Both the position numbers and the translations under genes were made by a program. A stretch of DNA of 64,000 nucleotides, from the NCBI GenBank assembly GCA_001657315.1, contig LYSV01000016.1:1-64000 (forward strand), read 5' to 3'. Numbering within the stretch: the stretch's first letter is position 1; the number at the start of each line of letters is the position of its first letter. Source of the DNA: Flammeovirgaceae bacterium BBD 1991-12. GTDB lineage: Bacteria > Bacteroidota > Bacteroidia > Cytophagales > Cyclobacteriaceae. The notes beneath the pieces were generated by a model that saw only the letters and a list, made by a program, of their open reading frames with translations, made no database searches and was not told the origin of the DNA. This document shows positions 1 through 9,144 of the stretch, piece after piece.

Positions 1-350
1 TCGGCATGTTCTGCCATATAACCCCTGATCCGGCTTACAATCCCCTTATCTTTGATCCTTTCATTGTCCCTGAGCAGCTTATGACAGAAAAGCTGTAAGC
101 TCCAGTCCGTATTAAAGCGCTCAATAAGCTTTTCATCGCTGATGTTCAGGTAGGCCTTCAGAAACATCAGCCCAAACATACCCCGGGAGGAAAACCAACG
201 GGGAGCTCCTGGCCCCTTATTCTCTTCCGGCAAACAATCCGAAAGCTGTTCCCATGGGATGCTTTGATACACCTTGCCCAGTTTACTGGTCTTAAATAAG
301 TACCATTTGGAAGGAAGAGAAACTTCGGGTTGGAAAAGCTCTTTTTGCAT
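1..350 (-). CDS. Transposase, N-terminal part (IS5/IS1182-like), cut by window edge
   Basis: Reading leftward from an ATG at 350, an open frame of 116 codons runs off the window. The translation begins MQKELFQPEVSLPSKW and contains a segment around residues 55-90 (MFGLMFLKAYLNISDEKLIE, then RFNTDWSLQLF) that matches the DUF772 N-terminal domain of IS5/IS1182-type DDE transposases, where a conserved 'SDE/L-E-R' helix precedes the catalytic domain. The DDE domain itself lies outside the window, so activity cannot be judged. The terminal inverted repeat should lie between 351 and about 480 but I could not define it. The element marks the left accessory edge of the window. Confidence 0.75.
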   Translation of the reverse strand, partial: MQKELFQPEVSLPSKWYLFKTSKLGKVYQSIPWEQLSDCLPEENKGPGAPRWFSSRGMFGLMFLKAYLNISDEKLIERFNTDWSLQLFCHKLLRDNERIKDKGIVSRIRGYMAEHA

Positions 351-392
351 TGTAGATTGTAGTGTTAATTGTAACACAAGTTAACAAAACAA

Positions 393-432
393 AAACCCCG
401 AAAAAAGCTTAAATCAGCCTGTTTCGGGGTTT
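393..432 (-). terminator. Rho-independent terminator of the three-gene cassette
   Basis: An 11-bp perfect stem (AAACCCCGAAA at 393-403, TTTCGGGGTTT at 422-432) with an 18-nt loop lies between the transposase start and the stop of the leftward gene ending at 562. Read on the minus strand the stem is followed by a T-rich tail (TTTTTGTTTTGTT), so it fits a terminator of the leftward cassette. It would also shield the transposase from read-through. Confidence 0.7.
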
Positions 433-561
433 CTTATCTTTAATCTAAAGGCATAACACCTTGAGTATCAAAACCTTTATTTAATCAGTTGCTCCCTAAA
501 TTCGGATACTCAATGACATCAAACATTACCCTAAATATTTGTATCATCAAATGGAGGGAAA

Positions 562-1188
562 TTATCTGTGTGTTTCTTCCGGCAACCTGCACAGATGATA
601 GGAAAGTTTCAGAACAAAAAGATAATAACCAAAGAAATCCAGTGAGGCTATACGATTTTTCCGCATATCTTCTCTCAATCTGTTCAACTCATTGGTTGTA
701 ATCCAACTCACTTCATCAAGATATACAATATATCCATCACCAAAGTCATTTGGAGGAAGGTATAATACATTGGAATATAATTGGTTTTGGACTTGGGTTA
801 TAATGTTTGCTGCTTTTTCGATCTTCAGTTCTTCCAGTGATTCAATGAAATTTTCGAATGGAATTAATTTGGCAATAATTACATCCTTTTTGATATTTCT
901 GTTATTCGCTTCATCCATATCACATGTGTTGGAGAGCAATATGATATCAAAATATTCCTTCTCATAGTCCAGGGTATCAAAATTGAAAACAGGAAATCTT
1001 ATCTCCCTTATAAGGTCACCCTGAAGGAAAAAGGGGTAAGACCGAGTAGCATAAAAATCTGTATAGTATTTGGTCCTGTTCTGGTTTTCCTTAAGGAACT
1101 GCTTTAGTCCCTCTTTTAGCCTGTCTTTTTTTTGTTCTCTAAGTTCCGGTGGTAATAATTTATCCAGACTGTTTATATTGAAGGGCAT
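562..1188 (-). CDS. Uncharacterised 208-aa protein, third gene of TIGR04255 cassette
   Basis: I do not recognise a named family. The 208-residue protein has no signal peptide or membrane helix, so it is probably cytoplasmic. It opens with a charged helical region (residues 8-45), then a QGDLIREIRFPVF segment and a conserved-looking LLSNTCDM motif near residue 87, then a strand-rich part with LPPNDFGDGYIVYLDEV, and ends in an aromatic/His segment. Its start overlaps the stop of the upstream gene as TAATG, implying translational coupling. A strong terminator follows at 393-432. Base composition is clearly more AT-rich than the ara genes a few kb away, suggesting acquisition with the cassette. 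Confidence 0.65.
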   Translation of the reverse strand: MPFNINSLDKLLPPELREQKKDRLKEGLKQFLKENQNRTKYYTDFYATRSYPFFLQGDLIREIRFPVFNFDTLDYEKEYFDIILLSNTCDMDEANNRNIKKDVIIAKLIPFENFIESLEELKIEKAANIITQVQNQLYSNVLYLPPNDFGDGYIVYLDEVSWITTNELNRLREDMRKNRIASLDFFGYYLFVLKLSYHLCRLPEETHR

Positions 1189-1547
1189 TAATATCTGTTT
1201 TTAAGCGAAGGTTTCTTTTTAGCCGATTTTTTCATGGCTAATTCCAGTGCTCTTTTTGCATCTCCTTCAATAATTTTCGTATTGCCGAAGAATTCTTGTG
1301 AAATACTAATTAGTTCTTCGCTATTGAAATCAAGAGAAAATATGGGTTCATAATACCCTTTTTGAAGACTTAATACTACTGTTTCATTATTTTCAAACCA
1401 GTAGTTTTTACCTGCATCGGACAACACAAAGTATGTGTCAGGATCGGGGAATTCAATTTCGTTACCCTTTACATTTTCAGTCAAACAAACAGTAGGGTTA
1501 ACATTCTCATTGAGCACGGGATTACTTGCATCTGTCAGTAGGGGCAT
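1188..1547 (-). CDS. Uncharacterised 119-aa protein, second gene of TIGR04255 cassette
   Basis: A 119-residue protein of unknown function, with no signal peptide or membrane segment. The middle is acidic and aromatic (residues 28-80); the C-terminus is strongly basic (KKSAKKKPSLKNRY), which could bind nucleic acid or simply make it stick to an acidic partner. Its ATG lies two bases after the TAG of the upstream TIGR04255 gene and its TAA overlaps the ATG of the downstream gene, so all three products are expected to be made together. Small size and sandwich position suggest an adaptor or subunit; that is inference. Confidence 0.6.
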   Translation of the reverse strand: MPLLTDASNPVLNENVNPTVCLTENVKGNEIEFPDPDTYFVLSDAGKNYWFENNETVVLSLQKGYYEPIFSLDFNSEELISISQEFFGNTKIIEGDAKRALELAMKKSAKKKPSLKNRY

Positions 1548-1549
1548 GA

Positions 1550-2281
1550 CTATTTGATTTCTTTCTTGAATTCTTCTGTGGCTATTTTGATAAACGCATT
1601 CTTGGCGCTGTCATGTGCTTCCTGTGAAAGTTTATTCCACGGAATATTGTTATTAACTGTATTATTTGCAATGCAGTTACACTCCAACGTTACTTTTTTG
1701 GTTTTTTCCGGACCTGTAACGTTTAATATAGTCTTTAGTTGAAGTCTTTTATTTGGACTTATATCGTATGCGCTCTGAAACATGTGTGATAGTTCATCGC
1801 CATCTCCAAAGTGTTCCATATCCGGTACAAAAGTCAGGTAATCAGAAAGCTTCCTATCATTTCCTATTTCGAAATTATTGATATATATCATTTGAGCGCT
1901 GGTAAGACCTTTGCCATATTTCAGGTCAAAGTATTTTTTTATAAAAGGAGAGATGAGCGTTTCATTAAACACTTCCCAACCCGGATAATGGTTCAGCGTA
2001 TGAAAGGATATGTAATTGTTCCCAACAAGAATGGCATAGTCCTCTTCATCTTTTTTAAAGACCATCTGAGATTCTCCTCTTCTCATTTCAGTCCGTTGAG
2101 CTACATTCGGCCCCACTTGGAAACTTAGCTCAACAGGTTGTATTTCCTGCTTTTTTTTAAATCCATGGTCCTTTATGGCATTGTAGTACTCTGCAATGCT
2201 CGTTATATCCCAAGTGTTCACATCAGGATTAAACCTAAAAGCAGATACGGCTTCTGTAATTTTATGGTTTTTATATTCCAT
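1550..2281 (-). CDS. TIGR04255 family protein
   Basis: The 243-aa product matches the sporadically distributed TIGR04255 family: an N-terminal 'I.EAV.AFRF.P' strand-turn (residues 7-19), a central block with a conserved aromatic pattern (NNYISFHTLNHYPGWEVFNE, residues 88-107) and a C-terminal half beginning at the YINNFEI segment. The biochemical role of this family is unknown; members occur patchily across bacteria, often beside one or two small uncharacterised genes, as here. No signal peptide. First gene of a tightly packed three-gene unit that lies next to a transposase and is AT-rich, consistent with horizontal transfer. A defence or stress role is speculation only. Confidence 0.75.
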   Translation of the reverse strand: MEYKNHKITEAVSAFRFNPDVNTWDITSIAEYYNAIKDHGFKKKQEIQPVELSFQVGPNVAQRTEMRRGESQMVFKKDEEDYAILVGNNYISFHTLNHYPGWEVFNETLISPFIKKYFDLKYGKGLTSAQMIYINNFEIGNDRKLSDYLTFVPDMEHFGDGDELSHMFQSAYDISPNKRLQLKTILNVTGPEKTKKVTLECNCIANNTVNNNIPWNKLSQEAHDSAKNAFIKIATEEFKKEIK

Positions 2282-2660
2282 TTGGCCTATTTTGCCTAGC
2301 GCTAAAATAATAAAAGTTGTGAATTATCTACAACTTAATCAATTGTACCTCATACAAAGTAAAGCTATTTCAAGACATACAGGCTTCATCAGCTTTCATT
2401 TATCAAACCGACCGGGAGTAAATTTGAAGCAGATTACAGAAAACGAAACAATAGTTAAGGGTCCCCCTGATTTTTAAGTTTTTTAAGCCATGGTTTAAGG
2501 CGCCCGAATGAAAGGAACCGTAGATTGGCACAGTCATCTTTGGGGAGGAATGTACAGGCTGCCTGTGATATCATGCTGTATTTCAATAAATTAAGGGAAC
2601 CTCGGCAAAATGATTTCCATCCGCAGGGATTGACTGAGCAAACACAAACAACCTTACTCT
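2282..2660. other. Gene-free stretch between cassette and beta-helix pseudogene
   Basis: About 380 bases without a convincing gene. It must hold the leftward promoter of the TIGR04255 cassette and the rightward promoter of the beta-helix gene, but I could not place either. A frame open from 2471 to 2680 lacks a start codon and has no family I recognise. Confidence 0.4.
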
Positions 2661-4015
2661 ATGAACAGAACATTGCATAATGCTATTCTTTTCATCATAC
2701 CCTTGCTCATCTGCCTGTGCCGGCCTGTGGAAAACGGGCCCACGACAACCGGCACCACCTACTACCTCAGCCCGGAAGGTGACAATTCTGCCTCTGGCAC
2801 TTCGGAGGAAAGTGCCTGGAGAAGCATTGACAAGGTAAATGCGACAACCTTCGGACCGGGAGACAGGATATTGTTCGAAGGCGGAGAGACCTTTAACGGC
2901 TCTCTGAATTTCGATAGGGCGGATAGCGGTACACCAGATAATCCCGTGACAGTAGGCTCTTATGGTACAGGCCGTGCCACCATCAGCTCGGGAAGCGAAA
3001 ATGGATTCTATGGTAAGAATACTTCAGGCTTTGTGGTCAGGGACCTGATCTTTGCAGGAGCCGGAGCCACTGTGGACGCCGATTTCAGTGGCGTTGTTTT
3101 CTACACGGACCTTGATACTGTAAAGCCGGAGTTTATCCGCATTGATAATCTGAAGGTAAGCGGCTACCGCTGGGACGGTATAGGCGTACACGGTTATAAA
3201 AAGGAGGGTGGCAGCGGCTTCAGGGACGTGCGGATCACCAACTGTCGGGTACATGACAATGGCGACAAGGGGATCACCTCCAGTGGCCCGATGCCGCCAG
3301 AGGATTGGGGCACAAAGGCATTTATGTTGGTAACTGCGAGGTGTACAACATCAGGGGTGTAAAAGGTATAAAACGGCATACCGGCAACGGTATCGTACTG
3401 TCAAGTGTGGACAGTGGTATGATCGAGTACTGCACGGCATTTAACAACGGTGAGTTTTGCGAAAACCCTACGAGCGGTGGTCCTATTGGCATCTGGGTGT
3501 GGGATTCGCGTGGGGTTACGATCCAGTTCTGCGAGTCCTATGACAATAAAACGGGCAATTTCGCTGACGGTGGTGGATTTGACCTCGATGGTGGCTGTGT
3601 AAACTGCATTATGCAATACAACTATTCCCATGGCAACCATGGCGCCGGATACGGCATTTACCAGTACAGCAATGCCAGAGAGTTCAAAAATAACATTGTG
3701 CGCTACAACATCAGCAAAAATGACGGGCTCAACAACAAATACGGCGGGATCTACTTGTTTATCAAGCAATGGCTTCCGGAACTGGCAGAAATTCCCTCTT
3801 CAATGATCCATGAGCCATGGAAGATGACCGGGATGGACCAGCAGATGTACCACTGCCGGATAGAAGAAGATTATCCTTCACCTGTTGTGGATATAACCCA
3901 TACCTATAAAAAGGCCTCGAAAGCACTTTGGGCAAAGAAAAAGGAACCTCTTGTATGCACTGAAGCCAGAAAAATCCTGTCAAAACAGGAGGAGGAGAAC
4001 AGAGTAACGGGCTAA
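2661..4015 (+). pseudogene. Frameshifted beta-helix protein fused to a photolyase C-terminus
   Basis: The first frame (2661-3362) encodes a signal peptide (MNRTLHNAILFIIPLLICLC) and the start of a right-handed parallel beta-helix protein of the pectate-lyase/polysaccharide-lyase type (TYYLSPEGDNSASGTSEESA, 'GGETFNGSL', repeated 'RIDNLKVSG'/'RITNCRVHD' rungs). Near 3306-3309 the frame shifts by one base in a G run: the rungs continue in the next frame as WGHKGIYVGNCEVYNIRG. Around 3758 the beta-helix sequence ends abruptly at YGGIYLF and continues in frame into about 85 residues of a DNA photolyase FAD-domain tail: IKQWLPELAEIPSSMIHEPW, then DQQMY and DYPSPVVDI. The locus thus carries two lesions, a frameshift and a recombination chimera, and is unlikely to make a working product. 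Confidence 0.8.
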
Positions 4016-4038
4016 AACCTGCCGGTGGTGGTCCGGCT

Positions 4039-4416
4039 TTATTCGTTTTCCTTTTTTTTCGCGGTCCAGCTCATTTCTCTTCCCTCCATGGGTCCCGATG
4101 ACATTTTGGATGTACCTTCCATGCTGTTGGCAGAGACCGTCCCCTCATAGTCCAATATCATTTTGCCCATGGGCGAGGACAGCTCCCGGCTGAAACTGAC
4201 CTTGTTGCCACTGATCCTGATGATGAATTCCTCTTCTTTTGTACGAGCCGTTGCGGAAGAGCCATCATGAGTGATCATCAGGTCAACGGTTCTGCTGCCC
4301 CGAGGCGTAGATGAGGTCAGGGCCCAACCCCCAGAGATATCAAGGGAGTCGGAAGGTTGGGTTTTGGTGGTAAGGTACATGGTGCAGGAAAAGAAAATAA
4401 TAAACAGGCTATGCAT
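4039..4416 (-). CDS. Small secreted beta-barrel-like protein
   Basis: A 125-residue protein with an N-terminal hydrophobic segment (MHSLFIIFFSCTMYLTT) that would act as a signal peptide, possibly a lipobox-like FFSC. The mature part (from about residue 26) has alternating strand pattern 'ISGGWALTSSTPRGSRTVDL ...EEFIIRISGNKVSFSRE ... DYEGTVSANSMEGTSKM ... MSWTAKKK', typical of the small lipocalin-like domain found alone or appended to periplasmic hydrolases in Bacteroidota. No catalytic motif is visible. It converges on the pseudogene at 2661-4015 and stands alone. Function unknown. Confidence 0.65.
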   Translation of the reverse strand: MHSLFIIFFSCTMYLTTKTQPSDSLDISGGWALTSSTPRGSRTVDLMITHDGSSATARTKEEEFIIRISGNKVSFSRELSSPMGKMILDYEGTVSANSMEGTSKMSSGPMEGREMSWTAKKKENE

Positions 4417-4570
4417 CTGATTGATCTTAAAAGGTTGAACTACAAAGCTTCATATCACCAGCGTTCTGCACAATTAAAATCAACCAAACATATAAATACC
4501 TCTACCATCCGGGAGAATAAACTTATTAGGCTCCCTTGAGTCCCGCTACCTGCAAAAAAGGTATCAGATA

Positions 4571-4723
4571 TTATTCTTTTAAGAACCTGAAAGTCCTTTT
4601 CCTGTCCTGAAAGGTTACGATGTACATTCCTTTTTTCAATGTAGATACATCAAGGGATTCAATATGCCAACCTCTGTTTTTTGAAATGGTCTGTTCAGCT
4701 ATTTTCCCTTCTCCTAAAAACAG
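4571..4723 (-). pseudogene. Remnant of a T9SS type A C-terminal sorting domain
   Basis: On the minus strand, ending at a TAA at 4571-4573, the frame reads KIAEQTISKNRGW, then HIESLDVSTLKKGMYIVTFQ and RTFRFLKE. The 'L..G.YIV.......RFLKE-stop' ending is the signature of the C-terminal domain that directs cargo through the type IX secretion system of Bacteroidota. An in-frame stop lies just upstream of 4723 and no intact gene body precedes it, so only the tail of a former secreted protein is left. It shows that this lineage has, or had, T9SS. Confidence 0.7.
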
Positions 4724-4918
4724 TTATGTTTCATTGAGCATATTGGCATTCCACATAGGTTATATTGTCCACTGCTTGGTATTCCGGGAATAACCTTCTC
4801 CGAGGGGTTCGGGGATATTGGATCGGGACAGTGTGGCAGAGCCGTATGTTCCAGGAAACCTTAACTATTGTTTCGTAAAGAGGCCTTGAGGTATTGTTCA
4901 GGCAGGTTTGAAGGATCA

Positions 4919-5025
4919 TAGTCGTGGCACCACTGGTACCTGGTCAATGCCATGATGAAATGTCTGATCAATGATAAATTTTCAAAGCAAGGGCTCATAA
5001 GAAGTCCGGAGTGGTGCCACGACTA
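4919..5025. repeat. 16-bp perfect inverted repeat, arms 75 bp apart
   Basis: TAGTCGTGGCACCACT at 4919-4934 is repeated in exact reverse complement at 5010-5025 (AGTGGTGCCACGACTA). The 107-bp unit contains no ORF. I see no target duplication at the outer edges. It could be a miniature transposable element, a remnant of insertion-sequence ends, or a large-loop hairpin downstream of the symporter gene ending at 5051. Confidence 0.65.
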
Positions 5026-5050
5026 CCCGCTTGCTGTCTAAAAGCGTGCA

Positions 5051-6922
5051 TCACCCCCAAAAAACACCATAGAGTAGTATGACAATGGCTACGATACCAA
5101 TGGCTCCAATATTAAAGGTAGGACTTGTTTTAAACAGTGTGGCCGGATCCTCCAGTCTCAAAGCGTTTTTGTCATCCGTGTCCATCCTGACATTGGTATA
5201 GAAAATAACGGCGATCATAAGGAGCATAACCCCCATCATGTAAATGGATTCAAAGCCGAGATAGTCAAGAGACCGGCTAAACAAAACACCGGCTAAAAGG
5301 CAGGCGGCTCCCAGGGCACCAAACACATATGATAACCGGACTAATGGCTTTTGCAGACCATTGTCATCCATTGGTGATCTCACTTTGGCACCCTTGTCAA
5401 TGAAGCTGATAACGGAGGCTACGGTGCAGAGAATAATAAAGACGTACCCCATCCTGAGAATGAATGGGATCTCCGGCAGTATAAGCCTGATGACTATACC
5501 TACCGGTATAGTGATCACGGCGGTCCATAAGGCAGCTTTCGAGGTGATCTGTTTCCAGAAGAGTCCCATGGCGAATACCACTACGACGCCAGGATAGATA
5601 AAGCCTGTATATTCCTGTATGTATTGAAAAACCTGATCAAGGTTGTTTAACAAAGGGGCACAGGAAATGGCAATAATGAGGGCGACAACCGCCACAATCC
5701 TGCCCACGAGTACCAGCTGGTGGTTGCTGGCATCCCGGTTTATGTACTCTTTGTAAATGTCCAGTGTAAAAATGGTGGAAGTACTGTTGATCATGGAAGC
5801 CAGAGAAGATACAATAGCTGCAGCCAATGCGGCAAAAGCGAGTCCCCTGATGCCCACGGGCACAAAATTCTTCAATAACCACGGATAGGCCTCATCCGAC
5901 TTGCTGATCGTTCCTACCGCTTCAGCAGGCTTCCCTATGATGGCCGCAAGCTCGGCGGGGGAGTAGTCATTGACCAGAACATAAGCGGTGATGCCTGGGA
6001 TGACCACCAGCAACGGGACGAGGATCTTCAGGTAGCCTGCAAAGATCAGCCCCTTCTTTGCCTCATCGATAGACCGGGCGGCCAGGCCTTTTTGAATGAT
6101 GTATTGATTAAATCCCCAATAACCCAGATTAGTCAGCCACATGGCCCCCAGCAACACGGCCACCCCGGGCAGGTCATTAAAGGTGTCCTTGAGTCCTCCT
6201 GAGCCGTCGGGCACCATGGACATCCCTTTGGGAATGATCATGGCAAAGTGATCAGCCGCTTTGGTGTAGATCAGCTGAAAACCATGCAATACACTTCCGG
6301 CACCCACTGCATCCAGCGCCAGGAACGTAGTGAACAGACCGCCCACGACCAGGAAAGTCACCTGTATTACGTCTGTCCAGGCTACGGAAGTAAGTCCTCC
6401 GTAAATGGAGTATATACCGGAAAAGCCCAGCAGTCCGATGATGCCATAAATGAGCGGAATGCCGATAATGTTTTCCAGCGCCAGCGCACCCAGGTAGCTC
6501 ACCGAGGTGAGATTAACAAACACATACACCAGCAACCAGAAGATGGCAAAAAAGGTGCTCACCTTTCGGTCAAAGCGCTGATTGATGAACTGGGGCATGG
6601 TGTAAATGCCTTTTTTCAGGAAAACAGGCAGAAAATATTTGGCTACGACAATAAGCGTGACGGCAGCGATCCATTCATAGGCAGCAATAGCCAGCCCTAT
6701 GGCATATCCGGAACCCGACATGGCGATAAAGTGCTCTGCCGAAATATTGGCCGCTATCAGCGATGCTCCTACTGCCCACCATGTTAGCGAGTTGCTGGCA
6801 AGGAAATAGTCATTGGCCGTTTTTTCCTTCCCTTTTTTCGTACGTGACACATACAGCCCTATCCCTATGATCACGATACAGTAGGCGGCAAAAACGATAT
6901 AATCCAGGGTGGAAAAGCCCAT
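5051..6922 (-). CDS. Sodium/sugar symporter (SSS family), probable L-arabinose transporter
   Basis: A 623-aa inner-membrane protein of the solute:sodium symporter (SLC5/SGLT) family with about 14 membrane helices. The first helix begins MGFSTLDYIVFAAYCIVIIG; the SGLT-typical segment NISAEHFIAMSGSGYAIG follows at about residues 58-75, and helix pairs continue to the C-terminus. These carriers use the Na+ gradient to import sugars. It is the last gene of the arabinose operon, 11 bases after araA, so L-arabinose (or an arabinose-containing oligosaccharide product) is the likely substrate. Regulation is expected through the twin operator ahead of araB. The alternative of a galactose/glucose carrier is less likely given the context. 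Confidence 0.88.
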   Translation of the reverse strand: MGFSTLDYIVFAAYCIVIIGIGLYVSRTKKGKEKTANDYFLASNSLTWWAVGASLIAANISAEHFIAMSGSGYAIGLAIAAYEWIAAVTLIVVAKYFLPVFLKKGIYTMPQFINQRFDRKVSTFFAIFWLLVYVFVNLTSVSYLGALALENIIGIPLIYGIIGLLGFSGIYSIYGGLTSVAWTDVIQVTFLVVGGLFTTFLALDAVGAGSVLHGFQLIYTKAADHFAMIIPKGMSMVPDGSGGLKDTFNDLPGVAVLLGAMWLTNLGYWGFNQYIIQKGLAARSIDEAKKGLIFAGYLKILVPLLVVIPGITAYVLVNDYSPAELAAIIGKPAEAVGTISKSDEAYPWLLKNFVPVGIRGLAFAALAAAIVSSLASMINSTSTIFTLDIYKEYINRDASNHQLVLVGRIVAVVALIIAISCAPLLNNLDQVFQYIQEYTGFIYPGVVVVFAMGLFWKQITSKAALWTAVITIPVGIVIRLILPEIPFILRMGYVFIILCTVASVISFIDKGAKVRSPMDDNGLQKPLVRLSYVFGALGAACLLAGVLFSRSLDYLGFESIYMMGVMLLMIAVIFYTNVRMDTDDKNALRLEDPATLFKTSPTFNIGAIGIVAIVILLYGVFWG

Positions 6923-6933
6923 ACCTTTTATAG

Positions 6934-8430
6934 TTACATTTGGTTTTGAAACAGATGGTAATACACCTCATTGGACCTTAGCTGGTCCCGGAAGCTACGT
7001 GTTACGGTTTCCCGGTCGATCACGACCAGCTCTACACCGGCCATGTCCGTCAGGTCCTCCATGAATGAGGTGTCGATGGCCTTGCTGAATACGGTGTGAT
7101 GTGCTCCGCCGGCCAGTATCCAGGTCTGTGCGGCTACCTGCAGATCAGGCTGAGGGTCCCAGAGTACACGGGCTACGGGCAATTTTGGCAGCGCATGCTC
7201 GGGCGCCACGGCTTCCACTTCATTGACCAGTAGCCGGAAACGATTGCCCATGTCCACCAGGGAAACATTGATCGCCGGCCCGGAATCCACGTCGAATACC
7301 AGACGGGCCGGGTCCTCCTTTCCACCAATACCCAGGGGATGTACCTCACATTTAGGCTTACCGGATGCAATGGAAGGACAGATCTCCAGCATGTGCGAGC
7401 CCAATACCTGTGAGCGGCCGTTTGTGAAGTGATAGGTATAGTCTTCCATGAATGAAGTACCACCCTCGAGGCCACTGTCCATCACTTTTGCCGCGCGTAG
7501 GAGAGCGGCCGTTTTCCAGTCTCCCTCTGCGCCGAATCCGTAGCCCTCCGCCATTAGTCGCTGTACGGCCAGCCCAGGGAGCTGCCTGAGTCCGTGGAGA
7601 TTTTCAAAGGTATCGGTAAAGGCCCCGAACTCACCCCCGGTGAGAAGGGCCCGGAGCCCAAGCTCGATCCGTGCGGCGTCCTGTAGCGACGGGCTGTCCC
7701 GCACCACCTTTTCCATCTCATACTGATCGGCATATTCCTGCACCAGTCGGTTGACTTCTTCATCAGAGGTTTGATCCACATAGTTCACCAGGTCGCCCAG
7801 GCCGTATCCATTTACTGAAAAGCCGAACCGCATCTGGGCTTCTACCTTGTCCCCTTCCGTTACCGCTACTTCCCGCATGTTATCGCCAATACGGGCTACT
7901 TTGGTGGATTGCAGCACATGCCAGCCGGCAGCTACCCGGGCCCAGTTCCCCAGTTGTTTCCTGACCTGCCCGTCCTTCCAGTGCCCTACGATCACCTTTC
8001 TGTTTTTTCGGAGCCGGCTGGTCATAAAACCAAATTCCCTTCCCCCATGAGCGGACTGATTCTCATTCATAAAGTCCATGTCTATTTCGCTCCAGGGGAT
8101 CCCGGCATTGTACTGGGTGTGCAGGTGTGCCAGGGGTTTGGTAAGGATCTGAAGACCCTTGATCCACATTTTGGCGGGGGAGAAGGTGTGCATCCAGACC
8201 ACTACACCAATGCATACCGGTGAAACGTTTGCGTCAGCGCATACCTTGCTGATCTGATCAGGGGTGGTTACCACTGACTTATATACCACCAGCACAGGGA
8301 CCTCTTCGCTATTGTTCAACGATTTACTGATCTCTTCGGCATGTGATCCGACATTTTTCAGAGTCTCCTCCCCATACAAATGCTGGCTGCCGGTCACAAG
8401 CCATATTTCAAATTCCTTTAGGTCGGTCAT
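6934..8430 (-). CDS. araA: L-arabinose isomerase
   Basis: The 498-aa enzyme converts L-arabinose to L-ribulose in the cytoplasm, needing Mn2+. Length and sequence fit the family throughout, starting [20 protein letters not shown]. The four metal/catalytic positions known from E. coli AraA are all present in their motifs: Glu in [12 protein letters not shown], Glu in [12 protein letters not shown], His in [12 protein letters not shown] and the His pair in GGAHHTVFS. It is the third gene of araB-araD-araA-symporter, 12 bases after araD. Co-regulated from the araB operator region. Confidence 0.97.
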   Translation of the reverse strand: MTDLKEFEIWLVTGSQHLYGEETLKNVGSHAEEISKSLNNSEEVPVLVVYKSVVTTPDQISKVCADANVSPVCIGVVVWMHTFSPAKMWIKGLQILTKPLAHLHTQYNAGIPWSEIDMDFMNENQSAHGGREFGFMTSRLRKNRKVIVGHWKDGQVRKQLGNWARVAAGWHVLQSTKVARIGDNMREVAVTEGDKVEAQMRFGFSVNGYGLGDLVNYVDQTSDEEVNRLVQEYADQYEMEKVVRDSPSLQDAARIELGLRALLTGGEFGAFTDTFENLHGLRQLPGLAVQRLMAEGYGFGAEGDWKTAALLRAAKVMDSGLEGGTSFMEDYTYHFTNGRSQVLGSHMLEICPSIASGKPKCEVHPLGIGGKEDPARLVFDVDSGPAINVSLVDMGNRFRLLVNEVEAVAPEHALPKLPVARVLWDPQPDLQVAAQTWILAGGAHHTVFSKAIDTSFMEDLTDMAGVELVVIDRETVTRSFRDQLRSNEVYYHLFQNQM

Positions 8431-8442
8431 ATTCCTTTTGTA

Positions 8443-9144
8443 TCAGTTTTGCCCGTAGTAGGCATTTTTACCATGCTTTCTTTCATAATGTTTTTGAATG
8501 AGCCGGTCTTTCAAACGCGGGGCTGAGGGATTGATCTGCAGGGTGAGGAAGGCCATTTTGGCCAGCTCCTCCAGCACCTTGCAGTTGTAGACCGCTTTGG
8601 CTCCATCCTTGCCCCAGGTAAAGGGACCGTGGTTCCCGATCAGCACCATTTCCACCTCTTTGTAGGACAGCTCCCTGCCAGAAAAACAGTCAGTGATCTG
8701 CTGCCCTGTCATGTGCTCATAGTCCTGTGTGATCAGTTTATCCTCCATCGGGGGAGCGCAGGGAATATCGTACGTCAGATGGTCGGCATGGGTGGTGCCG
8801 AAGATCGGAATATCCATCTGAGCCTGTGCCCACGCGACCGAGTAGGTGGCATGGGTATGGACTATTCCTCCTATTTCAGTCCACTTACGGTACAGGAAGG
8901 TATGCGTTTTCGTATCCGAGGAGGGGCGCAGTTTCCCTTCAACAACGTGGTTTTCAAGGTCCAGCACCACCATGTCCTCCGCTTTCATTTGCTCATAGGG
9001 TACACCGCTCGGTTTGATCGCACAAACCCCTGCATCCCGGTCGATGATGCTTACATTTCCAAAGGTATAGATCACCAGACCCAGTGCAGGCAGCTGCATA
9101 TTGGCTTCATAGCATTCCCGCTTCAGCTCCTTGTACCCCGACAT
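8443..9144 (-). CDS. araD: L-ribulose-5-phosphate 4-epimerase
   Basis: The 233-aa class II aldolase-fold enzyme epimerises L-ribulose 5-phosphate to D-xylulose 5-phosphate, feeding the pentose phosphate pathway. Zinc ligands are visible as HTHATYSVAWAQ (two His near residue 97) and GNHGPFTWGKD (His near residue 170). Other family landmarks are 'GNVSIIDRDAGVCAIKPSGVPY' split over residues 29-50 and SSDTKTHTFLY. The start codon overlaps the araB stop as TAATG, showing translational coupling. Full length, with no anomalies. Confidence 0.96.
   Translation of the reverse strand: MSGYKELKRECYEANMQLPALGLVIYTFGNVSIIDRDAGVCAIKPSGVPYEQMKAEDMVVLDLENHVVEGKLRPSSDTKTHTFLYRKWTEIGGIVHTHATYSVAWAQAQMDIPIFGTTHADHLTYDIPCAPPMEDKLITQDYEHMTGQQITDCFSGRELSYKEVEMVLIGNHGPFTWGKDGAKAVYNCKVLEELAKMAFLTLQINPSAPRLKDRLIQKHYERKHGKNAYYGQN

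Noticed and set aside
2471-2680. Open frame (…AACDIMLYFNKLREPRQ…) ahead of the beta-helix gene
   Set aside because: No start codon and no family I recognise; it may be a worn C-terminal fragment, but evidence is too thin to call a pseudogene.
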